Notes: a model not told the origin generated them from the sequence alone. Shown: positions 36,092 through 47,427, numbered from the stretch's first letter. The stretch is 64,000 nucleotides of DNA from Edolisoma coerulescens (GCA_013397115.1 VWZW01004381.1:1057267-1121266); one strand, 5' to 3'. Numbers and translations are program-made.

Positions 36092-37747
36092 CGCATGAAG
36101 TGGGAATTGACTCCTTTTGCATAAAGCTCGTGTTTTTTATGAATGACTGAGGCTTTCACTTGCCTAAACAGGAATATCTGTTTCTGGAAGGGAACGCAGC
36201 AGCAGAGCGCTCGGGGGCGATCCCTCCGTGTCACGCGCTGGCACGTGGCTTCTCCCAGAGCTACCCCGTGTCCCCTGCCCTTGTCTCGCTGCCGAGGGAG
36301 GCTGGTGGTGGCTGATGCAAGGGGGTGCAGGTGCTGTGCCCGGGGGCTCTGCAGGATGCAGGACTGGGCAGCCAGAGATGTCCTCTCTCCTGGGACATTG
36401 GCAAGGGAATCAGGATCACAGCGTGGATTGGGTTGGAAGGAACCTTCCAGACCATCTCAAGGTTGAGCCCAGGCTGCATCTTGGCTGCCTGCCCCAAGTT
36501 TCATGGCGAGAAACTCCCCCCACCTCCTGTTCTAGCCTAAAATTCAGGCTTAATTTCTCTGCACTCTTAAAAATGAGGAATGCAAAAGGCTTTCAGACCT
36601 ACAGAGTCATTGTCAGAACTGGCTGCTTGGGGTGTCCAGAAGACAGGTTGATTGTGACCCCTTGTCCCCTCAACCTTCCTGTGCCATTGCTGGCACAGGA
36701 GCTGCCAGCTGGAGCCACGTTAGGAGCTGTGTCTGGAAGCCGTTTCCTTGGGGTAAAATGTGAGATATTTCCAGTTTCAGTGCCTTGGCTGAAGCCTGTA
36801 CCCTATCCCTGGCACTGCACAGACTGAGTTAAAGGAAGCTCTGTTTGTTTTCCCCCTCCCGGGTGCCATTGGGGTTATCTGTGGTGCTGAGCAATAAAGC
36901 AGAATGTTGGTGATTAATGCAGCTGGAAGCTCCAATGCAACAGTGCTGGGAAATTAATTTCAGGGGGATGGAATGTATTGGCAGCGATGTTATAGCTCGC
37001 TTCTGATTCCACTCTTTATTTATTTACTCCGCTCGCAGTGCCCTGAAAAGGTGTCTTTGCTAATGCCCGGGCAGCTTTCCAGGCCATTAAAAAGCTGCTC
37101 AGCTCAAATGACGGAGCCGGGAGCTGAGCCTCATCCCTAACCCTTAAACAATTAACCTGAGATGAAGTCAAGCTGCTCCGTGCCGGAACCTTCCCCCTTG
37201 CCTGTGCTTCTCCCGGGGGTGTGGAGCCCCAGCAGCCTCCTCTGCACAGCCCCACTGCTCCAGGCTCTCCTGAGCTCCCAGAACTGTCCTCTCTTGCATG
37301 GAAGATACCATGGAAGAAATGCCAAACCCTTGCTCTGCCACAGTGCTTTGCTCCAGTGCTTGGTTCTGTCTCCCTGTTGAGTTGTTTCTTCTGGAAGTTT
37401 TCACTGGCACAGGTTGCCCAGTGGAGCTGTGGCTGCCCTTGGATCCCTGGAAGTGTCCAAGGCCAGGCTGAACGGGGCTTGGAGCAACCTGGGATAGTGG
37501 AAGGTGTCCTTGCCCATGGCAGGGGGTGGAACTGGATAGGCTTTAAGGTCTCTCCCAACCCAAACCATTTTGGGATTCCATGATTTGGGTTTGTTTGGCT
37601 CTAACTCCTGCTGACCCATGCTGGAGCCCAGGAGTTTGCCTCGTGCCTGCACAAGGGATAAAGGGATAACCTGGGCTCTGCTGGGTCTGCACCCTCTGCT
37701 GATGGGCAAAAATCTGCCCTTGCTTTTAAGAAAGCTCAAAATATCAT
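36092..37747 (+). repeat. 1656-bp direct duplication, copy 2
   Basis: Same sequence as 34435-36090 apart from three single-base differences. After it the unique sequence resumes with 'acccgaggtatccccta'. Confidence 0.97.
37403..37587 (+). repeat. CR1 LINE 3' fragment, sense (inside duplication copy 2)
   Basis: Duplicate of the element at 35746-35930 with one tail difference ('ttccatgatt' instead of 'ttctatgatt'). Confidence 0.92.
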
Positions 37748-38203
37748 ACCCGAGGTATCCCCTAAGCAGCTTGAATGCCTGGGAGTGTGAGGAGAGGGCT
37801 GGCACCAGAGCTCAGAGATGTTTCCTGGGCAGGTTTAATATAGATGGAATCATGGGTGGTTTTTCCTGCTCTGCGTGGCAGCTGGGCCGTGTCCAGCCCT
37901 TCTGTTGGTTCGTACCTACCAATTTCACCTGGTGTTTTCCATGCTAAGACTGACTTATTGAAAAACAGTAAATCCCCAGCCAAGCCAGTGCTTTGCTTGT
38001 TCATTGTTATGGCAACACATACGAAGAGGAGTAAAGCTGGATCCTGGTGGTTGCTGGAAAAGGTCCCCACGAGTCGGTGGCAGTTGACTGAAGTCCATTA
38101 GCAGCACCTCCAGAGCCAGCTGGCACTTGGAATGGGAAGAGCAGGGGTGCCTTGCCAACACTGGATGCGAGTTTATAATCTTTGTCCTTTATTTTCCTCC
38201 CAG

Positions 38204-38315
38204 GATCCCCGGAGCAAACACAAATTTAAAATCCACACGTACTCCAGCCCCACCTTCTGTGACCACTGCGGGTCGTTGCTGTACGGGCTCATCCACCAGG
38301 GGATGAAATGTGACA
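38204..38315 (+). CDS. PRKCB: PRKCB exon 4: first part of C1B zinc finger
   Basis: This 112-bp exon begins in phase 0 directly after exon 3 (Asp96/Asp97) and ends after the first base of the Thr134 codon. It encodes D97-D133. C1B ligands visible are His102, Cys115, Cys118 and Cys132. The fold core 'YSSPTFCDHCGSLLYG' and the loop 'LIHQGMKC' are those of a diacylglycerol-binding ('typical') C1 domain. 'HTYSSPTF' is the PRKCB form (PRKCA has 'HTYGSPTF'). No difference from human PRKCB was noticed. The donor is gtaagt. A C-rich tract begins about 260 bp past the donor. Confidence 0.97.
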
Positions 38316-39521
38316 GTAAGTGACGGATGGGATGGTGGCCCTGGCTGCAGCACTGGGGCTCAGGCACCCCATGGGGGGCTCAGGCACCCCAAGTCCTGGG
38401 CTGCAGCCAAGAGCCTGTGCCCTCTGCCCCCGGTGTGGAGCTGCAGGGCTCTGAGTGCCCGAGGGGCACGAGTGGGCACCTTCTCACCCGGTGTGGGGAG
38501 CCCCCGGGGCTGCTCCAGGGAGAGGGGAGGGAAAGGTGTTGGGATGGGGGGAACCTCCCTGCATCCCTCTGCAGCAGCATCCCCCCACATCCCTTTCTAC
38601 AGCACCCCCACAGCCCCCCCTGCAGCAGCATCCCCCCAACCACCCTCTCCAGAAGCACCCCCACAGCAGCATCCCCTGCAGCGTCCTTGCAGTATCCGCC
38701 CTCCACATCCTCCCCTGCATCCCCCGTGTCCCCCCGCAGCATCCTTGCAGCATCGCCCCTCCGCACGCCCGTTCTCCAGCGCTGGCTCCGAGTGACACCC
38801 TGTGGCCGTGGCCGCGCGGTGCCGCCGCCTCTCCCGGCGCTGCCAGCGGGGGAATTGCTGCGCAGGGAGGAAAAAACGGGGGGTGGAAGCAGAGGGAAAG
38901 GATGGAATCAGTAATTTTCCAAGTTAATCCTGTATGTTCCTATTTAAGGGGACTGGGACATGCAGCATGTGCCGGCGCTGGCGGTGGGAGCAGCGAGCTT
39001 GGCTGCTCCTTGCTCAGGGATAGGGAAGTTTGGCTGTCGTGGGAACAGCATATTCCTTAGAACCTTGGGAATCTTGCCAAGGGGAAGTGAACCGCTTTAG
39101 AATGTAAATACATATATATGTATCTTTATATATAGATGGATCTTCATACCTCTCTGTGTGCATACAGATACACAGGTAATTTTTAACGTCCCTTTTTGGC
39201 TCCTGGTGGATCCAGCTGAGCACCCGGCATCGCACCCTGGGGGTGATGGAAGAGAACTTTAATGAGTCAGCAGAACTCAAGTAGTTTAACAAGGGCCCAA
39301 AGCCCTGGGCTCTCTCAGGCAGGACCCAGAGCTGCTGGCGGTGGGTCCCTGTGCCCAGGCTCTGCGGAGCCTCCACCTGCCTTTGAAGGTCCATTTGCTG
39401 TGTGTTTATCCCAGAGTCCCTCCCAACATCCCACTTTAAAAGGAGGCCACGTTGTCCCCGTCACCTCCTCACAGCCCTGGCAGCCGTGACAGGGTGCTGA
39501 GTGTCCCCTTCTGTCCCCCAG
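38316..39521 (+). other. PRKCB: PRKCB intron 4
   Basis: About 1.2 kb. It contains a C-rich degenerate repeat (38573-38760), a CpG-dense patch (about 38766-38875) and a TA/ATAC-rich microsatellite-like stretch (39106-39175). The acceptor is ccttctgtcccccag. No coding or RNA gene was seen. Confidence 0.93.
38573..38760 (+). repeat. C-rich degenerate repeat (CAGCATCCCCCC-type)
   Basis: Irregular units of 'gcagcatcccccca' and 'agcacccccacagc'. It is C-rich on this strand, so G-rich on the other, with G4/i-motif potential, and lies about 260 bp past the exon 4 donor. Confidence 0.8.
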
Positions 39522-39650
39522 CCTGCATGATGAACGTGCACAAGCGCTGCGTGATGAACGTGCCCAGCCTGTGCGGGACGGACCACACGGAGCGCCGGGG
39601 CCGGATCTACATCCGGGCGGACATCGACAAGGACGTGCTCACTGTCGTAG
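39522..39650 (+). CDS. PRKCB: PRKCB exon 5: end of C1B and start of C2
   Basis: This 129-bp exon opens with two bases completing Thr134, encodes C135-V176 and leaves one base of Val177. The remaining C1B ligands are all present: Cys135, His140, Cys143 and Cys151. 'CMMNVHKRCVMNVPSLCGTDHTERRGR' is the PRKCB signature. The first C2 strand (RIYI...DVL) follows. Relative to remembered human PRKCB I see Q165R, H167D, R170K, I174T and L176V, all surface or conservative positions of C2 strand 1. The donor is gtacgt. Confidence 0.97.
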
Positions 39651-40711
39651 GTACGTGTGTGACAGGGGCTGCCCGGGGCGTGCAGTGCCTGCTCTCAGTG
39701 CCCAGGAGCCCTGGCAGGGCAGGACAAGGCTTTGAGCCTTCTCCAGACACGCTCCAGCCCTCTGGCAAAGCCTGGCTGGGGCTCCAGGGGCTCCATGTAT
39801 TGATGGCACTTCCAGTCACAGACTTTTCAATGGGCTTTTTGAATGATGTAAAATTTCAGCGTCTGCAGGGCCCTGGGAAGGGCGTGGTTTGTGGCAGGGA
39901 ACAGGATTCTCCCATCTCTAGAGTCTTTTGCCACCTGGATTTTGAGTTCCCAGAAGATAATGCTTCCCCCATGACCTCACAAAACATTAAGCCATGTTCT
40001 TGTGAAGCCTCTTGTCCCCAGCACGGGGACACCAGACCAAGATGTGACTCTGGGGGCCGGTGTCTCGTGGAGCAGTGCCAGCGGGGTCGGAGGCAGGGAT
40101 TGCTGTCCGTGGGCACGGCAGTGACAGTCCCTGTGGGTTTGTCTGGTGCAGGCTGAGCCAAGTGGGGAAGGAGGCTCCTGCCCACGCGGGGTGACCAGGC
40201 AGCTCCGGGCGTTTCGGCTCCGCAGGGGCGGCTGAGCTGTCGCGGTTATTCCCAGATGACTCAAAGCCAGGGGTGTGAAGTGCCCCCCCTGTGCCCACGC
40301 TGCCAGGGCCGCTGCCCCTGAGTGGGCCGGGGAGCCCAGGCTGGGACACCCATGGCAACACCAGATCCTTCTCCATCATCCCACCGCCTTTGGCTGGCTC
40401 TCCTGCAGGAGTCTGGTTTCCCACGTCCTGTCACAGTCGGAGAAGCCATGACATCCCCAGGGTTTGTGTCTGTGGGATGGGGTTGGCTCTGTGGGATCCC
40501 ATGGTGCTCCTCGCTGCTCTGATGGGTGCGTGTCCCCCAGGGAGAGCCATCCAGGAGTGTTCTCAAAAAAAATACCAAGTTGTTGAAAATGTTAATGAAA
40601 AATTGAAAAAAGTTGAGGAGGATTTTATAAATTGTTTTTTGTTTCATTTGTGCTTAAAGGAGAGCCTCAGTGAACCAGGCAGAACTACGTTTTCAGAAGT
40701 CCTGCTTCCCA

Positions 40712-40780
40712 GGCACCTTCCTGAAGGTTGGACTTAGTGATCTTTTAGGTCTTTTCCAACCTTAATGATCCTATGATTCC
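40712..40780 (+). repeat. Short CR1 tail, sense
   Basis: 'aggcaccttcctgaaggttg', 'gtcttttccaaccttaatg' and 'atcctatgattcc'. Confidence 0.8.
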
Positions 40781-41253
40781 CTCCAGCCTCCATCAGATGC
40801 CAGCAGGGTGCAGAGCTCACCCCCCTGCTGGCACCACAGGCTCCCTGGCACCGTGTTCCCACCGCTCCGGATGCAGGAGAAGCTCCCCGGGCCCGTTCTG
40901 TGCAGCTGGATTTTCATTTCTTCAGCTGGCTTTGAAAGGCTGTTTTATTTCTGGCCCGTTATGGAGGTGTTGGTGAAAACGTGTCAGCTGCTGGCTTTTC
41001 CAGAAAGGAAGGGAAGCGTGCTGAGCTCTCCAGCTCTGCCATGGAGCTGGCGGAGGAGTGGGACTGCTTTGGGAGAGGAGAGCTGGGCACTGGGGAGCCC
41101 AGATGGCCCCCGAAGCACAAGCAGGCACCCAGCCCATGGGAGATGGAGCCACCCAATGCTGTGCTGGCACTGCGGAGGGACCTGGAATCCTGGGGCAGCT
41201 CTGGGCCCCTCATGGCAAGGAGGACACCGAGGGGCTGGAGTGTGTCCAGGGAA

Positions 41254-41405
41254 NNNNNNNNNNNNNNNNNNNNNNNNNNNNNNNNNNNNNNNNNNNNNNN
41301 NNNNNNNNNNNNNNNNNNNNNNNNNNNNNNNNNNNNNNNNNNNNNNNNNNNNNNNNNNNNNNNNNNNNNNNNNNNNNNNNNNNNNNNNNNNNNNNNNNNN
41401 NNNNN
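41254..41405. other. Assembly gap, 152 N
   Basis: A run of N inside intron 5. The right flank is very GC- and CpG-rich, typical of sequencing dropout. The true gap length is unknown. Confidence 0.99.
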
Positions 41406-41981
41406 GAGCACGTTGGGGAGCGGCTGCCGCGCCCAGGCGGGGAGGCAGCGGGCGGGGGCAGAGCCGGTGGGAAATGCCCTTCACACGTTCCTGCAGGAAC
41501 TCCGGTGTGCGGCGGGCAGGGGGTGGATTTCTGTCGAGGACGGGAGGGGCAGCGCGGGATGGGTGGAGCAGCCCCTGAGCCTGGCGGGGGTGGGCGGCAG
41601 CGCCGGCCGGGGGTGAGCCCACCTTTGGTACTGCTGCTCGGGAAAAAGGGGCTGCTGGGATGGGGGAGATCTTCTCGCTGCCTCGCCAGCTGGGGGACCC
41701 TTGCCCAGGAATTTCGGAAGCTTTGCCGTGGCCAGAGCATCCCGGCTGTGACGTGAGGAAGGTGCCCGGCGCAGGGAGGAGCGGGCAGGGCAGGGCCGGT
41801 GCCTGCAGGCGGCAGCACGGGCACGGCCAACTCCTGTTGGATTTTCCTCTTCGAGCTGACAAACTGAACAGGGATTTGCCGTATGCTCTTCAGCTCTGTG
41901 CTTTTCTCTTCTCTTCCTCCGATTTTTTCCTTCTCTTTGTAAAGCCAATCTTTCCCTCCCGATGGAAAACACAGATTTTTA

Positions 41982-42200
41982 TAGAATCATTGAATCCTGG
42001 AATGGTTTGGATTGGAAGGGACCTTAAAACTCATCTCTGAAGCTCATGGGCAGAGACACCTTTCACTATCCCAGGTTGCTCCAAGCCCTGTCCAACCTGA
42101 CCTTGGACACTTCCAGGGATGGGGCAGCCACCGCTGCTCTGGGCACCCTGTGCCAGGGCCTCCCCATCCTCACAGGGAAGGATTCCTTCCCAGTATTTAG
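41982..42200 (-). repeat. CR1 LINE 3' fragment, antisense, small internal deletion
   Basis: 'tagaatcattgaatcctgga' to 'cctcacagggaaggattcc'. The 'gttccaaccccctgcc' block is replaced by a short unrelated run. Confidence 0.9.
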
Positions 42201-43465
42201 AATGTGGATGTGTCTCTGAGCCTCCTGGTGCAGGAGGCAGACATGCAGCAGGCAGGGCATTGCCTGGCTGGTGTGGGACAGGAGCAAATGCACATTCACA
42301 GTCGGTGTCCTGCTCTGGGCTTTGATCAAATGTCTTATTAGTTGGAAAAGGCTGTGGAACAAAGTAGGAAATCACAGCAAATTAACGTGGCATTGAGGCA
42401 TTGCGCAGTGCTGCTTCTGTAATAGCAAAGCTTCCAGTGCAGATTATGCTGAGCCTGTTGTATTAAGGGCCATGAATATTTGAGTCTGGGAAATGGAGGG
42501 TGGGGAGGATGTGAAGCCTGGGAGTCCATTAAAGCCATTGCTGCTCTGGGGTGGGAGCTGCATCAAGGACTCTGTGCACAGCTCCCCTCCAGAGCCAGCT
42601 TTTCCCACCACGTTCCGGTGGGAGCTGCGTCCGTCGTGTGTCAGAGCATCCCAGCGTGCCTGCATCTCTCCTCTCAGGGGAGCGGTGGGTAAAGGGAGAA
42701 GGCCTGAAAGGTACCAAGTTCAAAAGGGATTAAGAGGCAGAACTGAAGGGTTTGTGCTGTGGGGTCGGGGTGTGTGTGGGCAGTGGGGAATCTCCAGTGT
42801 GGCCTTTGCCTGTGTGTGTGTGGAGCAGAGGGTGCCCTGTGCTCCTGCAAGGGCTCCCTGACGGGACCATCCCGGGCTCCCTCTTGTCCCTCGGGAATGT
42901 TGGCCACGTGCCTATGTTCCCGGTGGTTCCTGCACAGCCGAGCCCCCCTGGCAGCCCTGAGCCCACGGTGCCAGCTGAGCCCCCCTGCACTCCTGGCAGC
43001 GCCTGCCGGGACCGGAGCTTCCCTATTTACCGACCTGATGAGGGAAAACAGTGACCAAAACTGAAACCAATTATGCCGTGATTAGATAAACGAGCTGGAA
43101 GTGCATTAATTAATAATCACCGGCCCAGGCAGATGCAGCCATAATGAGTCCTGTGCCTTTCCCATTGTATGAGCATGTGCAAATATATTCTTATTAGAGC
43201 ATTAATTAAATATTTTAACTCACGAGGGTGTTAATCCGAGTGCTGGGCGCTGGCTGGGATGGGGCTGCTCCTGGCTGGGGATGTTGGTGCTGCTGCGGGA
43301 AGGAAGATGAGTGCTGCAGGTCAGCCTGAGGGCCCTCCCCTCTCCAAAATCCCATCCAAGAGCTGTGGAATCGAGGGCCGGTAGAGGTGATGGGCTGGGA
43401 TGAGGGGGTGGAGCTCTGACCTCTCCTTGCAGGGAGCCAGGCTTTGGAAGGGTTTTCGCAGATCC

Positions 43466-43630
43466 ATAGAATCCTGGAGTGGTTTGTTTTAAAACCATCC
43501 AGCTCCAAGCCCTTGCCATGGGCAGGGACACCTTCCATTAGACCAGGTTGCTCCAAGCCCTTGAACCCTTCCAGAGATGTGACAGCCACAGTTTCCCTGG
43601 GCAACCTGTGCCAGTGCCTTTTCCTTTGGA
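43466..43630 (-). repeat. CR1 LINE 3' fragment, antisense
   Basis: 'catagaatcctggagtggtt', 'ccatgggcagggacacctt' and 'cctgggcaacctgtgcc'. Confidence 0.88.
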
Positions 43631-45356
43631 GGGCAGTGGGAACAGAACTTCCTTCACTGAACACGCTCCATGGCCCTGCGTGCTCAGAGAGGAGGGGACA
43701 GGATGTGACAGCCCATGGGAGCCACCTGGAGAGCAGGGTAGGAGTGGGTTTGTTGTAGGCTTTTTTTAAAATTTCACATCAAAGTGAACCCCGTGTGGCA
43801 TATTTAGGAAATCACTTTGTGGGGTTTGTTTATCCAGCATATTAATCTTGACTTTCCTTGAAACCCTGGGAGCTGGGGAAAGGGCCTTGCCCTGCTCTCA
43901 CAGCCACAGTGAGCTCCTGGCCATGACCTCCCTGCTCCCCAAGCTGCCTGGAGAGCCCGTGCTCCCTCCTGCTTTGGGCGTGTGGCAGACTGATGCTGCT
44001 TCCCACGTTTTCCATGGGAGATGTGGGTGTCTCTTCCCAAGCCTGTTCCGCAGTTACGGCTGCCGGAGTAATTCAGAGATGTTGTCTGAACTGTTATTGA
44101 GAAGCTATTGCAGAATAAATTATTCAAATATCATTCACCCAGCTCTGCCTGCCCTGGCCCTGCAAGGCAGAGTGGGTGACATCTCCTTCCCGTGGCAGAG
44201 GAGCAGTGTCCCCACTGCCACCGGAATTGTGTGGAGGAGGAGGGCACTGCCAGCACTGCCCCCCTAAAACCCCCCTGCCCAGAGATGTCCAGGACTTACC
44301 AGCATCTCATCCTGACCATGGCCTGAGCCCACAGTGGCATCTCCTTGGCCAGACTTGGTACCCAGAGTGATTTAGGACTTGCTTTAAATGGGATCATAAT
44401 ATTCTTACTCATCACTGTTAATAATGATGTTACTACTTCTTAATGATGCACAAAACTGTCAGGATATGAGCGATGTAAAACTATTTTACATCAGATTTAA
44501 CTGTCAAATAAATGCCATAAATGTTGGCGAGGAGCACATCTCCCCTGCCGTGAGGTATCGCTGCTGCGCCGCTCCAGGTTTTTATTTTTCCTTCACTTAA
44601 TTGTTGATTTCTGCTTGAAAAGTCAGGAAGTTTCTTAAGGTCAAGCAGAAGCATTTTTGTTTTTTTAAATGAATAGATAAAATTATTCCCATTAATGAAA
44701 TTTTGAGGTCTGCACGCTGAGATAATAACATGAGGTAATCAAATCTCATGCTTCAGGGCATAAACTGATTAACTGCGAGGGCCAGGAACGACTTCTCCTC
44801 TTCCTTAAAGAAGCGAAGGGTGGCCTGATAAACAACAGAGTTGTTCATTAGTCTCCAGAGGATGTTGCATTGGCTCTTGGGACAGTGAAACACGGAGCAG
44901 AGTCGGAGCTGGTTCCGTGTGACATCATTCTGTGTCTCCTCCCAGTGAAGGGACACCGGCCGTGTGAGAGCCCAGCGGCCTCCTCCAGCCCTGGGCTGTT
45001 CTGCTGCTCACATGGGGGGTTCTCAGGCGTTTCTGCTGACCCTGGGGCAGGTGAAGGGTGAGGTCACCAGTGAGGACCATCCCACTCCCCTGCCCCGGTG
45101 CTGCCAGTCTGTGCCCGGTCCTGTGACTGGCACTGGGCTGTCCCCACCCCTTCCCTGAGGCTCCCACAGCTCCCCGTGCTGCTGGTGGGCAGGGGCACTG
45201 AAAACACATTTTCGTGATCATTTTAAAGGCAGGAAGGTGCTAAGAGGCAGTAAGAGCTCAGGGTGGGTGTGCAGAGAGGCCCCAGTTCAGCAGGGCTCTG
45301 GGAGCATCGTTCCCGTGCTGTGGCAGCACCGGGGGTGCACAGGGAGCCCCGGAGTG

Positions 45357-45422
45357 GTGGCACTGGATGGGCTTTAAGGTCCTTTCCAACCCAAACCATT
45401 CGAGGACTCGATGATTCTATGA
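45357..45422 (+). repeat. Short CR1 tail, sense
   Basis: 'ggcactggatgggctttaag', 'caacccaaaccattcgagg' and 'gatgattctatga'. Confidence 0.85.
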
Positions 45423-45897
45423 CAGCATCCCCGGCGAGGTCCCTTGTGCCACTGTCGGGGATGAAGTCATTCCTTCCCCGCTGCCAGAGGGGCAGGAGGT
45501 GGCTGTGGCTGCTGCAGCTGCCTCCTCCCAGGGGTGTGGGGAGCACAGAGCTGCAGGATGGATGGGGCAGCCGGCGGTTCCCGGCAGGCTCACACCTCTC
45601 TGTGTCTCACAAGCTGCTGTCAGGGCTGTCACGTTTGATAAATGAGCTCGTTTATAAATGCAGAGTTGAATTTTGGCTACGAGTTTGAGTCCATGGAGCT
45701 GGAAATTGGGCAGTGCTTCGGGAGGACAGCAATAGGTGGCAGATTTTGGGGCATTAATTCGCTTTTCAAAACTCTTTAGTTCCCAGCCCCACCTGAAATT
45801 CCTTACTGGTGAGTTGGGAACTGGGCAATTGGTTTTACACTTCTGACTCTGAAAGTACCTTCTGACGTCCTGTGGTGCTGCACACACACCTGGAGCC

Positions 45898-45935
45898 CTC
45901 TCCTCCTCCTCCTCATCCTCTTCCTCCTCCTCCGG
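45898..45935 (+). repeat. CTC/CTT microsatellite
   Basis: An imperfect (CTC)n run, ctcctcctcctcctcatcct and onward. Confidence 0.85.
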
Positions 45936-46896
45936 CGATTAAGGGGTGAAGCTGAGCCCCCCATGAGCCTCACAGCAGAGCTGCTGGTGGGACCTGCTGG
46001 GATTCCAGGCTGTTCCAAACATGGCAGGACCCTCTGTGCCTGATCCCTGGGCTTTGTGTAGACCTGGGGAGGGGGCTCTGCTCTGGGCTTCCTTGCAAAC
46101 AGTTTTTCCCCAGGTTATGGCCCGGCTCCATCCTGACCCATCAGACTTCCCATCTCCGATATCTCTGCTCAGGCCGGGGGGAAGATAAGATCCTTCTCCT
46201 GGCAGTCAGACCCTTTTGGACTTAATCTGGGTGAAGAGACTCGGCTCAGCCTGGCTGTATTTAATTTGTCCAAGCTGCAATCCAATTACAAGCAGCTGAG
46301 TCACCTCAGGTTTGCTCTTCCCGCTCTGCTCCTGCTTCCCGGAGGAGACGCTGCGGCCCTGGAGCTGGGGCGATGCTGCCCAGTGGGCAAGTGATGGTGC
46401 CCTGTGGGCATCCCCCAGTCCCCCAGAGCCACGGCAGCTGAGCCCGAGGGGCCCCAGGGGGGAGCTGGGTGCTGGATGCAGCTGCTGCTGCGGTGCCTTT
46501 GGGTACCTGCTCCCACCCTGCTGTCGCTGTTTCCACTCCTCGAGGAAAGCTCCGTCCCCAGGCCCCCACAAATCAGTGCAATTCTGCTTCCCAAGGGGCA
46601 AGAGGAAACAAATCGGCTTTAAACTGCTTAAAACTGAGAGCAAACAACGAATCATCCTGTCAGAAAGTAAAAATAATCTCCTGAGTCGACCCTGCAGCCT
46701 CCCCCATCCACGAGAGCTGCGTTTGCTCGGCGTTAATTATGTCGTTCCTCATGTAATGCCCATGTCTGCACAGATCCAGTTTAATTCTGCTTTTAATCAC
46801 TATTTTCACACTTACTCTTGGCACACAGGGAAGTTGTCAGTTGTTGGGTATTTTTATAGCTGGAATACTGAATTTAATGCTTTTTCTCTTCCCCAG

Positions 46897-47053
46897 TAAG
46901 AGATGCTAAAAACCTAGTTCCTATGGACCCTAATGGCTTGTCAGATCCCTACGTGAAGCTTAAACTAATCCCTGACCCCAAAAACGAAAGCAAACAGAAG
47001 ACCAAAACTATCAAGTGCTCCCTGAATCCTGAGTGGAATGAGACATTTAAATT
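46897..47053 (+). CDS. PRKCB: PRKCB exon 6: C2 domain with first Ca2+-binding Asp pair
   Basis: This 157-bp exon starts with the last two bases of Val177 and ends with two bases of Phe229. It encodes R178-K228. Ca2+ ligands Asp187 ('PMDPNG') and Asp193 ('LSDPYV') are intact. So is the basic strand Lys197, Lys199, Lys209, Lys211, which in conventional PKCs contacts PIP2 and phosphatidylserine. 'TIKCSLNPEWNETF' is PRKCB-like (PRKCA has 'TIRSTLNPQWNESF'). Substitutions against remembered human PRKCB are S206N and R228K. The donor is gtaagt. Confidence 0.97.
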
Positions 47054-47427
47054 GTAAGTACAAGAAAAATGTTTAAATTTGCAAAGTGAATTTTCTCACC
47101 ACCAAGAATTAATGTGACTTTATTTGCTCTGATTTAATTATTCAGAGGCATTGAGCTGATTCAACTGAGAAATGATTCTTTTTGTTCTGTAAGTGACACA
47201 GAAGCACTCAGACCTCTGCCCTGACCCCGCTCAAAGCCGAGCGTGTCAGGGCAGGAACTCCGTGCTCTCCGTGTGAATTGGATGTGCCTGGGAAATTAAA
47301 TATTGGAGACCTCAGCAGGCCTTGAGGACCATCCCTTCCCTTTGCATCCGTGTTCTTGTGGTGGGACACGGTGGTGAGGGAACAGCTTCCAAGATAAAAC
47401 CATCCCTTTTCTCTTCCTCTCTTCCAG
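47054..47427 (+). other. PRKCB: PRKCB intron 6
   Basis: 374 bp, the shortest intron in the window. The acceptor has a clear pyrimidine tract (ttttctcttcctctcttccag). Nothing else is recognisable. Confidence 0.95.

Larger units (their letters stand above)
26806..38203 (+). other. PRKCB: PRKCB intron 3
   Basis: About 11.4 kb as assembled, but probably 1657 bp shorter in reality because of the suspected false duplication at 34435-37747. Donor gtaagt and acceptor ttttcctcccag are both strong. Contents include CR1 pieces, the second copy of a 77-bp element (28210-28286), a CpG-dense spot at 28504-28560 with a possible cryptic exon, a long pyrimidine tract (29351-29393), an AT-rich stretch (29519-29562), a 22-bp minisatellite (30845-31012) and an AT-rich homeobox-site-like island (31040-31200). 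The longest antisense open frame (31179-32378) has low-complexity, GC-driven composition and resembles no family I know. Confidence 0.9.
39651..46896 (+). other. PRKCB: PRKCB intron 5
   Basis: About 7.2 kb. Contents include CR1 fragments near 40.7, 42.0, 43.5 and 45.4 kb, and a 152-bp run of N (41254-41405) with a CpG-dense flank (41406-41620). It also has AT-rich, repeat-poor islands at 43066-43220 and 44370-44760 that look like conserved noncoding element candidates, and a CTCCTC microsatellite (45898-45935). The acceptor is ctttttctcttccccag. Open frames crossing the N gap are artefacts. Confidence 0.92.

Noticed and set aside
34486..37583. Paired identical open frames (for example 199 and 180 codons)
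   Set aside because: They are the same noncoding sequence counted twice through the 1656-bp duplication. Some are translated CR1.
40808..41862. Several open frames of 150-290 codons on both strands around 41.2-41.4 kb
   Set aside because: They exist only because the 152 N are translated as unknown residues.
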